From CBDIBC01 sp965276635 (lineage in GTDB: Bacteria > Actinomycetota > Acidimicrobiia > Acidimicrobiales > Palsa-688), in assembly GCA_965276635.1 (NCBI GenBank), contig CBDIBC010000005.1, forward strand, positions 1,922,001 to 1,986,000: a stretch of DNA of 64,000 nt, written 5' to 3'. Below are positions 1-7,053 of the stretch, piece after piece. A model generated the notes under the pieces. The model searched no databases, had not been told where the DNA came from, and saw only the letters and a list, made by a program, of their open reading frames with translations. The position numbers were made by a program, and so were the translations under genes. Each line of letters opens with the position of its first letter. The stretch's first letter is position 1.

Positions 1-1
1 C

Positions 2-616
2 CTCGTCGGCATGGGCGGATCGGCGACGACCGACGGGGGCATGGGAGCCTTGGGCGTCCTGGAACCGCACAGCCGCCTCCGGGGCATCGACCTGATCGCC
101 GCGTGTGACGTGACCACGACGTTCACCGACGCGGCAGCCGTGTTTGCCCCGCAGAAGGGCGCGTCACCGGCGCAGCAGGCCCTCCTCGCTCGCCGCCTCG
201 AGCGCCTGGCCCAGCTATACCGGTCCGCCGGTACCGACGTCCGCACGCTGCCCGGCTCCGGTGCGGCGGGGGGCCTGGCCGGAGGGCTGGCCACGGTTGG
301 GGCGTCGCTCGTCTCGGGCTTCGAGGTGGTGGCCGAGACCATCGACCTGGTCGGGCGGTTGGAGCCGGCGGACCTGGTCGTCACCGGCGAGGGCTTCCTC
401 GACGACCAGTCCTTCGCCGGCAAGGCGGTCGGCGGGGTCGCCGGGCTGGCGGCGGAGGCCGGCATCGACCTCCTGGTGATCGCCGGTGACGGTGAGGGCG
501 ATCAGCCGGTCCCGTACCGCAGCCTGGTGACCTCGTACGGAATCGAGCGATCGACGTCCGAGACGCTCGATCTCATCGAGGCGGTGGTGGTCGAGGAGCT
601 GCGCAAACGAGGGTGA
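2..616 (+). CDS. Glycerate kinase, C-terminal part (5' truncated by window edge)
   Basis: Glycerate kinases of the GlxK/GarK family phosphorylate D-glycerate with ATP to 2- or 3-phosphoglycerate in the cytoplasm. The reading frame is already open at the left edge, so the N-terminus lies outside the window. Visible family hallmarks are the Gly-rich stretch VGMGGSATTDGG at the edge, the GSGAAGGLAGGL segment near the middle, and LVVTGEGFLDDQS towards the end, where the family motif is TGEGxxDxQS. About 204 residues are seen out of a usual 370-380. The gene converges on gpgS with a 15-base gap. GpgS uses 3-phosphoglycerate, so a metabolic link is conceivable but is only inferred. Confidence 0.85.
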   Translation, partial: LVGMGGSATTDGGMGALGVLEPHSRLRGIDLIAACDVTTTFTDAAAVFAPQKGASPAQQALLARRLERLAQLYRSAGTDVRTLPGSGAAGGLAGGLATVGASLVSGFEVVAETIDLVGRLEPADLVVTGEGFLDDQSFAGKAVGGVAGLAAEAGIDLLVIAGDGEGDQPVPYRSLVTSYGIERSTSETLDLIEAVVVEELRKRG

Positions 617-631
617 ACCGGGTGGGTGCCG

Positions 632-1534
632 CTACGCCGGCTCTCGGCCGCGATGGCGGTGGGCCGTGACCTCCCGCAGCGGCGGGCGCTCGGAGAACTC
701 GATGGTCACCGCGTCGGCCTGTGGTCGCAGCAGCGTCGACTTCAGGGCGGCGTCGTCGGCCAGCCCGGCTCGTTGCAGACCGAGCTGCAGGATGGCGAGC
801 GCCTGGGCGCCGAGCTCGGCCAGCGGACGGTTGCGATGCACCCGGCGACCCAGGTCGCTCTGGGCGATGGCGCCGGCGCCCCGCAACGCGGCGATGTCGA
901 TGAGCAGGCCGAGATCGACGCCGTACCCCCCGACGAAGGGGACGGATTCGAGGATCTCCCGGCGCCCGGCGCACTCCCCGGCGAGAGGCTGCACCAGCCC
1001 CGCCAGTTCGGGGAAGAGCAGGGCGATCAAGGGTCGCGCCGTCAGCTCGGTCACCCGGCCGCCCTCACCGTCGCGACCTTCGAAGGGGCGGTGGTAGAAG
1101 CCCTTCACGAATTCGACGTCGTCATCGAGGAGGAGCGGTCCGACCAGACCGACCACGAAGCCGGCGTCGAAGGACCGCACGTCGGCGTCGAGGTAGGCGA
1201 TCACGTCACCGGTGCTGGCGTGGACGCCGCGCCACATGGCCTGGCCCTTGCCGTGCTCGGTCCCGTAATCGGGGAGGATCTCGCCGGCCGTCACGACCCG
1301 CGCCCCGGCCTCGGCCGCCACCGCCGCGGTGGCATCGGTGGAACCGTCGTCCACCACGACCAGCTCGTCGACGAGGGGGTCGCGCTCCTGCAGCTCGGTG
1401 CGGATGGTCGCCACGAGCGGCGCGATGGTCATCTCCTCGTTGCGCGCCGGGAGGCACACCGAGACCCGTCGGCCCGCCTTGGCCGCCACCAACTGAGAGG
1501 GCGAGAAGTCCCTGGCGTCGAACGAGCGGATCAT
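632..1534 (-). CDS. gpgS: Glucosyl-3-phosphoglycerate synthase
   Basis: GpgS (GT81) transfers glucose from an NDP-glucose donor to 3-phosphoglycerate. This is the first step towards glucosylglycerate and, in mycobacteria, methylglucose lipopolysaccharides. The 300-residue protein resembles the M. tuberculosis enzyme throughout: SQLVAAKAGR then VSVCLPARNEE (residues 24-34), VDDGSTDAT (61-69), the metal-binding DAD (116-118), VKGFYHRP (143-150), RVTELTARPL (160-169) and GYGVDLGLLID (203-213), ending with HRNRPLAELG. The ATG at 1534 places the GT-A fold about 20 residues in, as in relatives; upstream in-frame codons look non-coding. It faces a glycerate kinase and diverges from thrC. No phosphatase (gpgP) is adjacent. 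Confidence 0.93.
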   Translation of the reverse strand: MIRSFDARDFSPSQLVAAKAGRRVSVCLPARNEEMTIAPLVATIRTELQERDPLVDELVVVDDGSTDATAAVAAEAGARVVTAGEILPDYGTEHGKGQAMWRGVHASTGDVIAYLDADVRSFDAGFVVGLVGPLLLDDDVEFVKGFYHRPFEGRDGEGGRVTELTARPLIALLFPELAGLVQPLAGECAGRREILESVPFVGGYGVDLGLLIDIAALRGAGAIAQSDLGRRVHRNRPLAELGAQALAILQLGLQRAGLADDAALKSTLLRPQADAVTIEFSERPPLREVTAHRHRGREPA

Positions 1535-1716
1535 GTTGCCAGCATCCTGCCATGACGCCGCACGTTGACGACACGGGCCGCCATGCGCCAACATGGATGG
1601 CGACATCATCAAGAGCGGCTGAGGGACGGGCCCGTCGACGCCGCGGCAACCAGTTCGGACACTCCCCAAACGGAGGCCGGAGCGGGTGCCAATGCCCGGT
1701 CGATGAGGAGGAAGCT

Positions 1717-2958
1717 TTGTCGTTCGTTGAAGGTCTTCGCTGTCGGGAGTGCGCGCGCTCGTATCCGGCCGAGGCGCTCCACGTCTGTGAGTGGTGCTTC
1801 GGTCCGCTGGAGGTGGTCTACGACTACGGCGCCATCTCGGCGTCGGTCAGTCGCGAGAGCATCGCCGCCGGTCCGCTGTCGATCTGGCGGTACGCCGACC
1901 TGCTTCCGGCCGACCCCGACGGCGCCGTCGACCTGGGCGCCGGCTTCACCCCGCTGGTGCGGGCGGATCGACTGGCCGCCGAGCTCGGCCTCGGCGAGCT
2001 GTGGATCAAGAACGACACCGTGAACCCGACCGGCTCGTTCAAGGATCGGGTGGTCTCGGTGGCTCTCACCAAGGCTCGCTCGCTCGGCTTCAAGGTGGCG
2101 GCCTGTGCCTCCACCGGGAACCTGGCGAACTCGGTGGCTGCCCACGCCGCCAGGGCCGGCATGCAGTCGGTCGTGTTCATCCCCTCGGACCTGGAGCCGG
2201 GCAAGGTGGTGACGACGGCGGTCTTCGGCGGCAAGCTGGTCGCTGTCGACGGGAACTACGACGACGTCAACCGCCTGTGCGCCGAGCTGGCCGACGGCCG
2301 GCCCAGCTGGGCCTTCGTCAACGTGAACGTGCGGACCTACTACGCCGAGGGCTCGAAGACGCTGGCGTTCGAGGTCGCCGAGCAGCTGGGCTGGTCCACC
2401 CCCGACCACGTCGTCGTCCCGGTGGCTTCGGGCAGCCAGCTGACCAAGATCGCCAAGGGCTTCCACGAGCTTCACGGCGTCGGGCTGCTCCCTGACGAAC
2501 CTGCGGTCCGAGTCTCGGGGGCCCAGGCGCTCGGCTGCTCGCCGGTGGCCACCGCCTTCGAGAACGGCAGCGACGTGGTGCGCCCCGTACGGCCCGACAC
2601 CATCGCCAAGTCCCTCGCCATCGGGAACCCGGCCGACGGGGTGTACGCCCTCGAGACGGTCCGTCGATCGGGAGGCGCGCTGGCATCGGTCACCGACGCC
2701 GAGATCGTCGACGGCATCCGCCTGCTGGCCCGTACCGAGGGGATCTTCGCCGAGACGGCCGGCGGCGTCACCATCGCCACCCTGGCCAAGCTGGCCGCCA
2801 GCGGCCAGGTTCGGCGCGACGAGCGGGTCGTCGCCTATGTCACCGGCAACGGCCTCAAGACCATCGATGCCATGGCGCCGACCTGCGGGCCGACGATGAC
2901 CATACCCCCCACGCTGGACGCCTTCGAGGCGGCCTTCCCGTTCGACTCTGTTGCCTGA
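1717..2958 (+). CDS. thrC: Threonine synthase
   Basis: This PLP enzyme converts O-phosphohomoserine to threonine. I start it at the TTG at 1717 because a strong purine-rich ribosome site (GAGGAGGAAG, 1706-1715) sits directly before it and the protein then opens with a zinc-ribbon-like quartet (Cys9, Cys12, Cys24, Cys27) typical of one threonine synthase subgroup. The frame is open further upstream to 1552, but that stretch is Arg-rich and looks non-coding. PLP would bind Lys109 in NPTGSFKDR. ACASTGNLANS and VPVASGSQLTK follow as cofactor-phosphate and substrate loops. Length is 413 residues. The next gene, a CysO-type sulfur carrier, follows after 12 bases, so the two are probably co-transcribed. 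Confidence 0.93.
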   Translation: MSFVEGLRCRECARSYPAEALHVCEWCFGPLEVVYDYGAISASVSRESIAAGPLSIWRYADLLPADPDGAVDLGAGFTPLVRADRLAAELGLGELWIKNDTVNPTGSFKDRVVSVALTKARSLGFKVAACASTGNLANSVAAHAARAGMQSVVFIPSDLEPGKVVTTAVFGGKLVAVDGNYDDVNRLCAELADGRPSWAFVNVNVRTYYAEGSKTLAFEVAEQLGWSTPDHVVVPVASGSQLTKIAKGFHELHGVGLLPDEPAVRVSGAQALGCSPVATAFENGSDVVRPVRPDTIAKSLAIGNPADGVYALETVRRSGGALASVTDAEIVDGIRLLARTEGIFAETAGGVTIATLAKLAASGQVRRDERVVAYVTGNGLKTIDAMAPTCGPTMTIPPTLDAFEAAFPFDSVA

Positions 2959-2970
2959 CCGGAGGTCTGT

Positions 2971-3246
2971 ATGGCCGTCACCGTCCGCATCCCCACCCAG
3001 TTGCGATCCCTCGCCGGCGGCCACAGCCAGGTCGAGGTGACCGGCGCGACCGTCTCCGACGTGCTGAAGGCGCTCGACGCCGCCCACCCCGGCTTCGGCG
3101 AGCGCATCTTCGACGAGTCAGGGACGCTCCGGCGCTTCGTCAACGTCTTCGTCGCTGACGAGGACATCCGCTTCCTCTCCGGCGTCGACACGCCGGTCGG
3201 CGAAGGGTCGACCGTCTCCATCGTGCCGGCTGTCGCCGGGGGCTGA
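2971..3246 (+). CDS. cysO: CysO/MoaD-family sulfur-carrier protein
   Basis: This is a 91-residue ubiquitin-fold carrier ending in Gly-Gly, the tail that is adenylated and thiocarboxylated in MoaD, ThiS and CysO. The C-terminal half (RFVNVFVADEDIRF, then VSIVPAVAGG) is very close to mycobacterial CysO, which delivers sulfide to O-phosphoserine for cysteine synthesis with CysM, after which the peptidase Mec releases cysteine. No cysM, mec or moeZ homologue lies in this window, so the partners are elsewhere or differ. It follows thrC after 12 bases. A MoaD-type gene next to thrC upstream of groEL also occurs in Streptomyces as I remember it. CysO rather than MoaD is my call from the tail similarity. 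Confidence 0.85.
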   Translation: MAVTVRIPTQLRSLAGGHSQVEVTGATVSDVLKALDAAHPGFGERIFDESGTLRRFVNVFVADEDIRFLSGVDTPVGEGSTVSIVPAVAGG

Positions 3247-3253
3247 CCCCCGG
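3236..3253 (+). terminator. Short GC hairpin over the cysO stop codon
   Basis: CCGGGGG and CCCCCGG form a 7-bp stem around a CTGA loop that contains the TGA stop of the sulfur-carrier gene. No T-run follows. It could end the thrC-cysO transcript before the groEL promoter, but this is inferred only from position. Confidence 0.35.
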
Positions 3254-3295
3254 CAGCCCTGCGGGTTGCGTTCACGCCGCCCAGACGGTTAACTG

Positions 3296-3322
3296 TTAGC
3301 ACTCGACTGTTGAGAGTGCTAA
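3296..3322 (+). promoter_or_regulatory. CIRCE operator (HrcA-binding site) upstream of groEL
   Basis: TTAGCACTC (3296-3304), nine bases, then GAGTGCTAA (3314-3322) is a perfect match to the CIRCE consensus TTAGCACTC-N9-GAGTGCTAA. The heat-shock repressor HrcA binds this site, so groEL should be derepressed on heat stress. It lies 32 bases before the groEL ATG. A weak promoter-like pair (TTCACG 3271-3276, TGTTAG 3294-3299, 17-base spacer) would put the operator over the transcription start. Confidence 0.97.
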
Positions 3323-3354
3323 CCCGGTCGACCCTACGGAGGGAACGAAAGACG

Positions 3355-4974
3355 ATGCCCAAGCTGATTGCCTTTGACGAGAGCGCCCGCCGTTCGCTGG
3401 AAAGCGGAATGAACCAGCTGGCCGACGCCGTGCGCGTCACCCTCGGCCCGAAGGGCCGAAACGTTGTCCTCGACAAGAAGTGGGGTGCCCCCACGATCAC
3501 CAACGACGGCGTCTCCATCGCCAAGGACATCGAGCTGGAGGACCCCTTCGAGCGCATCGGCGCCGAGCTGGTGAAGGAGGTGGCCAAGAAGACCGACGAC
3601 GTTGCCGGTGACGGCACCACCACGGCCACCGTCCTGGCGTGGGCGATGGTCCACGAGGGGCTGCGGAACGTGGCGGCCGGCGCCAACCCCATGTCCCTGA
3701 AGCGAGGCATCGAGGCTGCCGTCGAAACGGCCGTCGCCTCCCTGAAGGACATCTCCAAGGAGACCGAGACCAAGGAGCAGATCGCCCAGGTGGCGTCCAT
3801 CTCCGCGGCCGACACCGAGATCGGCGGGCTCATCTCCGAGGCCATCGACAAGGTCGGCAAGGACGGGGTCATCACCGTCGAGGAGTCGCAGACGTTCGGC
3901 ATGGACCTCGAGCTGGTCGAGGGCATGCGCTTCGACAAGGGCTACATCTCGCCGTACTTCTCCACCGACACCGAGCGCATGGAGGCGTCGCTGGACGACC
4001 CCTACATCCTCTACGTCGGCTCCAAGATCACCGCAGTGCGCGACCTGCTGCCGCTGCTCGAGAAGGTCATGCAGTCGGCCAAGCCCCTGGTGATCATCGC
4101 CGAGGACGTCGAGGGCGAGGCGTTGGCCACCCTGGTGGTCAACAAGATCCGTGGCACCTTCAAGTCCGTCGCCGTCAAGGCCCCTGGCTTCGGTGAGCGG
4201 CGCAAGGCCATGCTCCAGGACATGGCCATCCTCACCGGTGGCCAGGTCGTCACCGAGGAGGTCGGCCTCAAGCTGGAGAACACCACCCTCGACCTGCTCG
4301 GCCGGGCCCGCAAGGTGGTCGTCACCAAGGACGAGACGACCGTCATCGAGGGCGCCGGCAGCGACGCCGACATCAAGGGCCGCATCAACCAGATCAAGAC
4401 CGAGATCGACAACACCGACTCGGACTACGACCGGGAGAAGCTGCAGGAGCGGCTGGCCAAGCTGTCCGGCGGCGTGGCCGTCATCAAGGTCGGCGCCGCC
4501 ACCGAGGTGGAGCTGAAGGAGAAGAAGCACCGCATCGAAGATGCCGTCTCCACCACCAAGGCCGCCGTCGAAGAGGGCGTCGTTCCCGGCGGAGGCGTTG
4601 CTCTGCTCCGCTCGCAGGCCGCCATCCTGGACCGGGCCGAGAAGCTGGACGGCGACGAGGCCACCGGAGCACGCATCGTGGCCCGGGCCGTCGAGGAGCC
4701 GTTGAAGCAGATCGCCGTCAACGCCGGCCTGGAGGGCGGCGTGGTGGTCGAGCGGGTGCGCAGCCTCAAGAGCCCCGCCGAGGGCCTCAACGCCGCCACC
4801 GGCGAGTACCAGGACCTGTTCAAGGCGGGCGTCATCGACGCCGGCAAGGTGACCCGCTCGGCGCTGCAGAACGCGGCCTCGATCGCCGCCCTGTTCCTCA
4901 CCACCGAGGCCGTCATCGTGGACAAGCCCGAGGACAGCGCTCCGGCCATGCCGGGAGGCATGGAGGACTACTAG
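3355..4974 (+). CDS. groEL: 60-kDa chaperonin GroEL, not linked to groES
   Basis: GroEL forms the ATP-driven double-ring folding chamber. The 539-residue product starts at ATG 3355, after GGAGGGA at 3338-3344, with MPKLIAFDESARRSLESG. It contains the nucleotide-binding LGPKGRNVVLDKK and VAGDGTTTATVLA, the apical-domain stretch KAPGFGERRKAMLQD, and the VVPGGGVALLR loop. The tail ends PGGMEDY instead of a long GGM repeat. There is no groES before it. In Actinomycetota a second, unlinked groEL (groEL2 type) usually supplies the housekeeping chaperonin, which suits this arrangement. Regulation by HrcA is indicated by the perfect CIRCE site upstream. Confidence 0.98.
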   Translation: MPKLIAFDESARRSLESGMNQLADAVRVTLGPKGRNVVLDKKWGAPTITNDGVSIAKDIELEDPFERIGAELVKEVAKKTDDVAGDGTTTATVLAWAMVHEGLRNVAAGANPMSLKRGIEAAVETAVASLKDISKETETKEQIAQVASISAADTEIGGLISEAIDKVGKDGVITVEESQTFGMDLELVEGMRFDKGYISPYFSTDTERMEASLDDPYILYVGSKITAVRDLLPLLEKVMQSAKPLVIIAEDVEGEALATLVVNKIRGTFKSVAVKAPGFGERRKAMLQDMAILTGGQVVTEEVGLKLENTTLDLLGRARKVVVTKDETTVIEGAGSDADIKGRINQIKTEIDNTDSDYDREKLQERLAKLSGGVAVIKVGAATEVELKEKKHRIEDAVSTTKAAVEEGVVPGGGVALLRSQAAILDRAEKLDGDEATGARIVARAVEEPLKQIAVNAGLEGGVVVERVRSLKSPAEGLNAATGEYQDLFKAGVIDAGKVTRSALQNAASIAALFLTTEAVIVDKPEDSAPAMPGGMEDY

Positions 4975-5001
4975 TCCGACGCCCGATCCGTCGGGATGTG
5001 T

Positions 5002-5027
5002 GGTGGCGGCCCTCCGGGGCCGCCACC
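5002..5027 (+). terminator. Strong hairpin after groEL
   Basis: GGTGGCGGCC (5002-5011) and GGCCGCCACC (5018-5027) form a perfect 10-bp stem with a 6-base loop, 28 bases after the groEL stop. There is no T-run, as is common for terminators in GC-rich actinobacteria. Confidence 0.6.
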
Positions 5028-5047
5028 GGCGCGCCCGGGGCCGGGCC

Positions 5048-5092
5048 GGCGTGCGGCCGGCCCGGCGTGCGGCCGGCCCGGCGTGCGGCCGG
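5048..5092 (+). repeat. 16-bp tandem repeat (about 2.8 copies)
   Basis: The unit GGCGTGCGGCCGGCCC is repeated at 5048, 5064 and 5080 (last copy partial) in the gene-free stretch between groEL and the AbiEi-DUF559 gene. The unit is not a multiple of three, and I see no coding potential. Confidence 0.85.
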
Positions 5093-5127
5093 TGGGTGGC
5101 CCGGCGGAGGGGTGACCTCGCTGGCGC

Positions 5128-5169
5128 GGGTCGAAGCGGTTCTGGGGTCGAAGCGGTTCTGGGGTCGAA
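5128..5169 (+). repeat. 17-bp tandem repeat (about 2.5 copies)
   Basis: GGGTCGAAGCGGTTCTG is repeated at 5128 and 5145, and a third partial copy from 5162 runs directly into the palindromic element at 5161-5204. It suggests slippage or duplication beside that element. Confidence 0.8.
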
Positions 5170-5204
5170 AAACTAGCGCCTGTGCAAGTTAGTTGACACC
5201 AAAA
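5161..5204. repeat. Palindromic intergenic element, copy 1
   Basis: The last 34 bases (5171-5204) match 48818-48851 at 29 of 34 positions, including the identical blocks TGCAAGTT, GTTGAC and CCAAAA. The ends form an imperfect inverted repeat (GGGGTCGAAAAAC against the complement of GTTAGTTGACACC, 9 of 13). It sits 42 bases before the AbiEi-DUF559 gene. Function is unknown; it could be a non-autonomous mobile or regulatory repeat. Confidence 0.7.
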
Positions 5205-5246
5205 GCTGTGAGAAGACTGTCACAGCAGTGAAATAGCCTGAATTAC

Positions 5247-6161
5247 ATGGTGTTGGCCCTCGACGATGCCTGGCGCCGCGCCCGAGTGCAGCATGGGCTC
5301 GTCACCCGCCACCAGGCCATTGCGGGCGGGATGACTGCCAACCAGGTGGATCGCCTCGTCGCCGCGTCGGCCTGGGAACGCATCCACCCCGGTGTCTATC
5401 GCCTGGCCGGCAGCCCGTTGTCGAGTGAGGGCAACATCCTGGCCGCATGCTTCGCCGCGGGCCCCGGCTCGGTGGCATCCCACCAGTCCGCCGCATGGAT
5501 GTGGGGCCTCCTCGGAGGGCGGAGATCTGAGGCCGCGCCGGTCGTCACGGTGGGTCGGCCTACCCGGCGCCGGCCGTCGGGCGTCGTCGTCCACAGGGCT
5601 CGCGACCTGGACCCGGCCCGCACGGTGCGCTGGCGCGGCGTTCCATGTACCGATCCGCTCCGCACCCTGGTCGATCTGGCCGCCGTCTGTGGACGGCCGG
5701 GGCTGGACGACGCCATCGACTGTGCCCTGGCGGCTCGCCTGGTGACGGTGGAGGGATTGGCGGCCGAGCTCGAGCGGCTGGCCCGTCGGGGACGCCCGGG
5801 GGTGGGGGGGCTACGCCATGCATTGGCCAAGCGCGGGTACGTCGGGGGACCGGCGCCGAGCGTGTTGGAGAGTCGGATGATCCGGCTCTTGCATCGTCAC
5901 GGCATCCGCATCGCCGGTCGAGAGGTAAAGGTGTTCGGTGGTCGCTACCGTTTGGACTTCGCGCTGTCGGACCACGTGGCCATCGAGGTCGACGGGCAGG
6001 GCTACCACTCGAACCCGGAGTCGACCCGAGGAGATGGTCGGCGGGGCAACGATCTGCTGCTGGCGCACCGCTATGTCTTGCACTACGTCTGGATGGACGT
6101 CCTTCACGACGAGGACCGGATCGTCCGAGAAGCCCGCCAGGCATTGGGCGCGTACGGTTGA
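5247..6161 (+). CDS. AbiEi-like antitoxin N-terminus fused to DUF559 nuclease-like domain
   Basis: The first half (about residues 8-170) resembles the AbiEi-type winged-helix domain: GLVTRHQAIAGGMT, then HPGVYRLAG and SHQSAAWMWGL. Such proteins can autoregulate abortive-infection operons. The C-terminal part (about 205-300) is a DUF559/Vsr-like PD-(D/E)xK fold: VLESRMIRLL (Glu208), RYRLDFAL (Asp237) and VAIEVDGQGYH (Glu247, Asp249). All expected acidic positions are present, so nuclease activity is possible. No AbiEii-like nucleotidyltransferase toxin is adjacent, so this is an orphan. Similar fusions are common in actinobacteria, with no role I can name. Start ATG 5247 gives 304 residues. 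Confidence 0.75.
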   Translation: MVLALDDAWRRARVQHGLVTRHQAIAGGMTANQVDRLVAASAWERIHPGVYRLAGSPLSSEGNILAACFAAGPGSVASHQSAAWMWGLLGGRRSEAAPVVTVGRPTRRRPSGVVVHRARDLDPARTVRWRGVPCTDPLRTLVDLAAVCGRPGLDDAIDCALAARLVTVEGLAAELERLARRGRPGVGGLRHALAKRGYVGGPAPSVLESRMIRLLHRHGIRIAGREVKVFGGRYRLDFALSDHVAIEVDGQGYHSNPESTRGDGRRGNDLLLAHRYVLHYVWMDVLHDEDRIVREARQALGAYG

Positions 6162-6188
6162 TCCTGTCGTCGGCGTCGTCCCAGGCCC

Positions 6189-6875
6189 GTGCCAGACTGG
6201 CTCGTGCTCGGGCGCGGGTCACCGTCGTTCCATCGAGGCCTTCGAGTCGCCGCCCTGGTGACGGTGACGGTCGCCGGAGGCTGCGGTGGCTCGCTCAGGA
6301 CCGATCCGCCGGGCACGCCGGCGACCTCATCGCCGGCTCGCGTCACGCCGGCGATCTCGTCGCCGGCTCGCGTCACCCCGGCGACCTCGTCGCCGGCTCC
6401 TCCCACCGGGGCGTGCCACTCCCGAGGGAGCGGCCTGACTGCCGAGCCGGACGGGCGGTGCACGCCCGGTGCGACCAACCCGGCGGTGACGCAGGCGGAC
6501 GTCGCCGCCACTATCTGCCGACAGGGCTGGACGGCCACTGTTCGCCCGCCGGAGTCGTACACGGAGCCGCTCAAGAGGGGCCAGCTGGCGGCCTACGGGG
6601 AGACCGGTTCGCCATCGGGTTACGAGGAGGATCATCTCGTCCCGTTGGAGCTGGGCGGCGCACCCGGTGACCCGGCCAACCTGTGGCCTGAGCCGGGCGG
6701 CTCACCGGATCTCAAGGACACGGTCGAGGGAGCGGCACGTCGCGCCGTCTGCGCCGGTCGGTTGGACCTGGCCGCGGCCCAGCGCCGCATGGCATCGGAT
6801 TGGGTGTCGTTCGGGCGCCAACTGGGCGCAATCGATGGTTCGAGCCCGCCTCACCCCTCCCCGGACCGTCGATGA
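6189..6875 (+). CDS. Secreted lipoprotein-like protein with HNH-like motif
   Basis: The GTG start gives 228 residues. An N-terminal hydrophobic stretch (LRVAALVTVTVAGGC) looks like a lipoprotein signal with the lipidated Cys in AGGC. Next comes a Thr/Ser/Pro/Ala linker made by a 30-bp DNA repeat (6314-6403), then a conserved domain with CTPGATNP, ICRQGWTATVRPPESYT, EEDHLVPLELGG and NLWPEP. The pattern His, Pro-Leu, Gly-Gly, Asn-Leu resembles the core of HNH nucleases. I recall many actinobacterial homologues annotated only as hypothetical. Activity is unproven; an extracellular nuclease-like role is inferred. The far N-terminus before the hydrophobic stretch is uncertain. Confidence 0.7.
   Translation: MPDWLVLGRGSPSFHRGLRVAALVTVTVAGGCGGSLRTDPPGTPATSSPARVTPAISSPARVTPATSSPAPPTGACHSRGSGLTAEPDGRCTPGATNPAVTQADVAATICRQGWTATVRPPESYTEPLKRGQLAAYGETGSPSGYEEDHLVPLELGGAPGDPANLWPEPGGSPDLKDTVEGAARRAVCAGRLDLAAAQRRMASDWVSFGRQLGAIDGSSPPHPSPDRR
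6314..6403 (+). repeat. 30-bp in-frame tandem repeat (3 copies)
   Basis: Three units of 30 bp start at 6314, 6344 and 6374 and encode a repeated ten-residue Thr/Ser/Pro/Ala linker of the lipoprotein. The unit is a multiple of three, so copy-number change keeps the frame. Confidence 0.85.
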
Positions 6876-6944
6876 GCGCCAGCTCGGCCGCCCTGCTCAT
6901 CCCGTGGCGACGTGCCAGTCGTGCGCCGCCGACAGCTCGGAGAG

Positions 6945-7028
6945 CCCGCCGCCCCGGCGGATCAGCCCGCCGCCCCGGCGGATCAGCTCGCCGCCCCGGC
7001 GGATCAGCTCGCCGCCCCGGCGGATCAG
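6945..7028 (+). repeat. 21-bp tandem repeat (4 copies) upstream of chdC
   Basis: Four units (6945, 6966, 6987, 7008) of C(C/T)CGCCGCCCCGGCGGATCAG. Each holds a small hairpin, CCGCC-GCCCC-GGCGG. They fill the 178-base gap between the lipoprotein gene and chdC. The unit is divisible by three and the chdC frame stays open across it (possible GTG start at 6903), so a repeat-bearing N-terminal extension of ChdC cannot be excluded. Confidence 0.9.
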
Positions 7029-7053
7029 CGGTCCGGCCGTATGCTCGGTGGTC

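Noticed and set aside
4998..5192. Small 64-codon frame after groEL
   Set aside because: It lies over the terminator hairpin and tandem repeats and encodes low-complexity Gly/Ala/Arg sequence.
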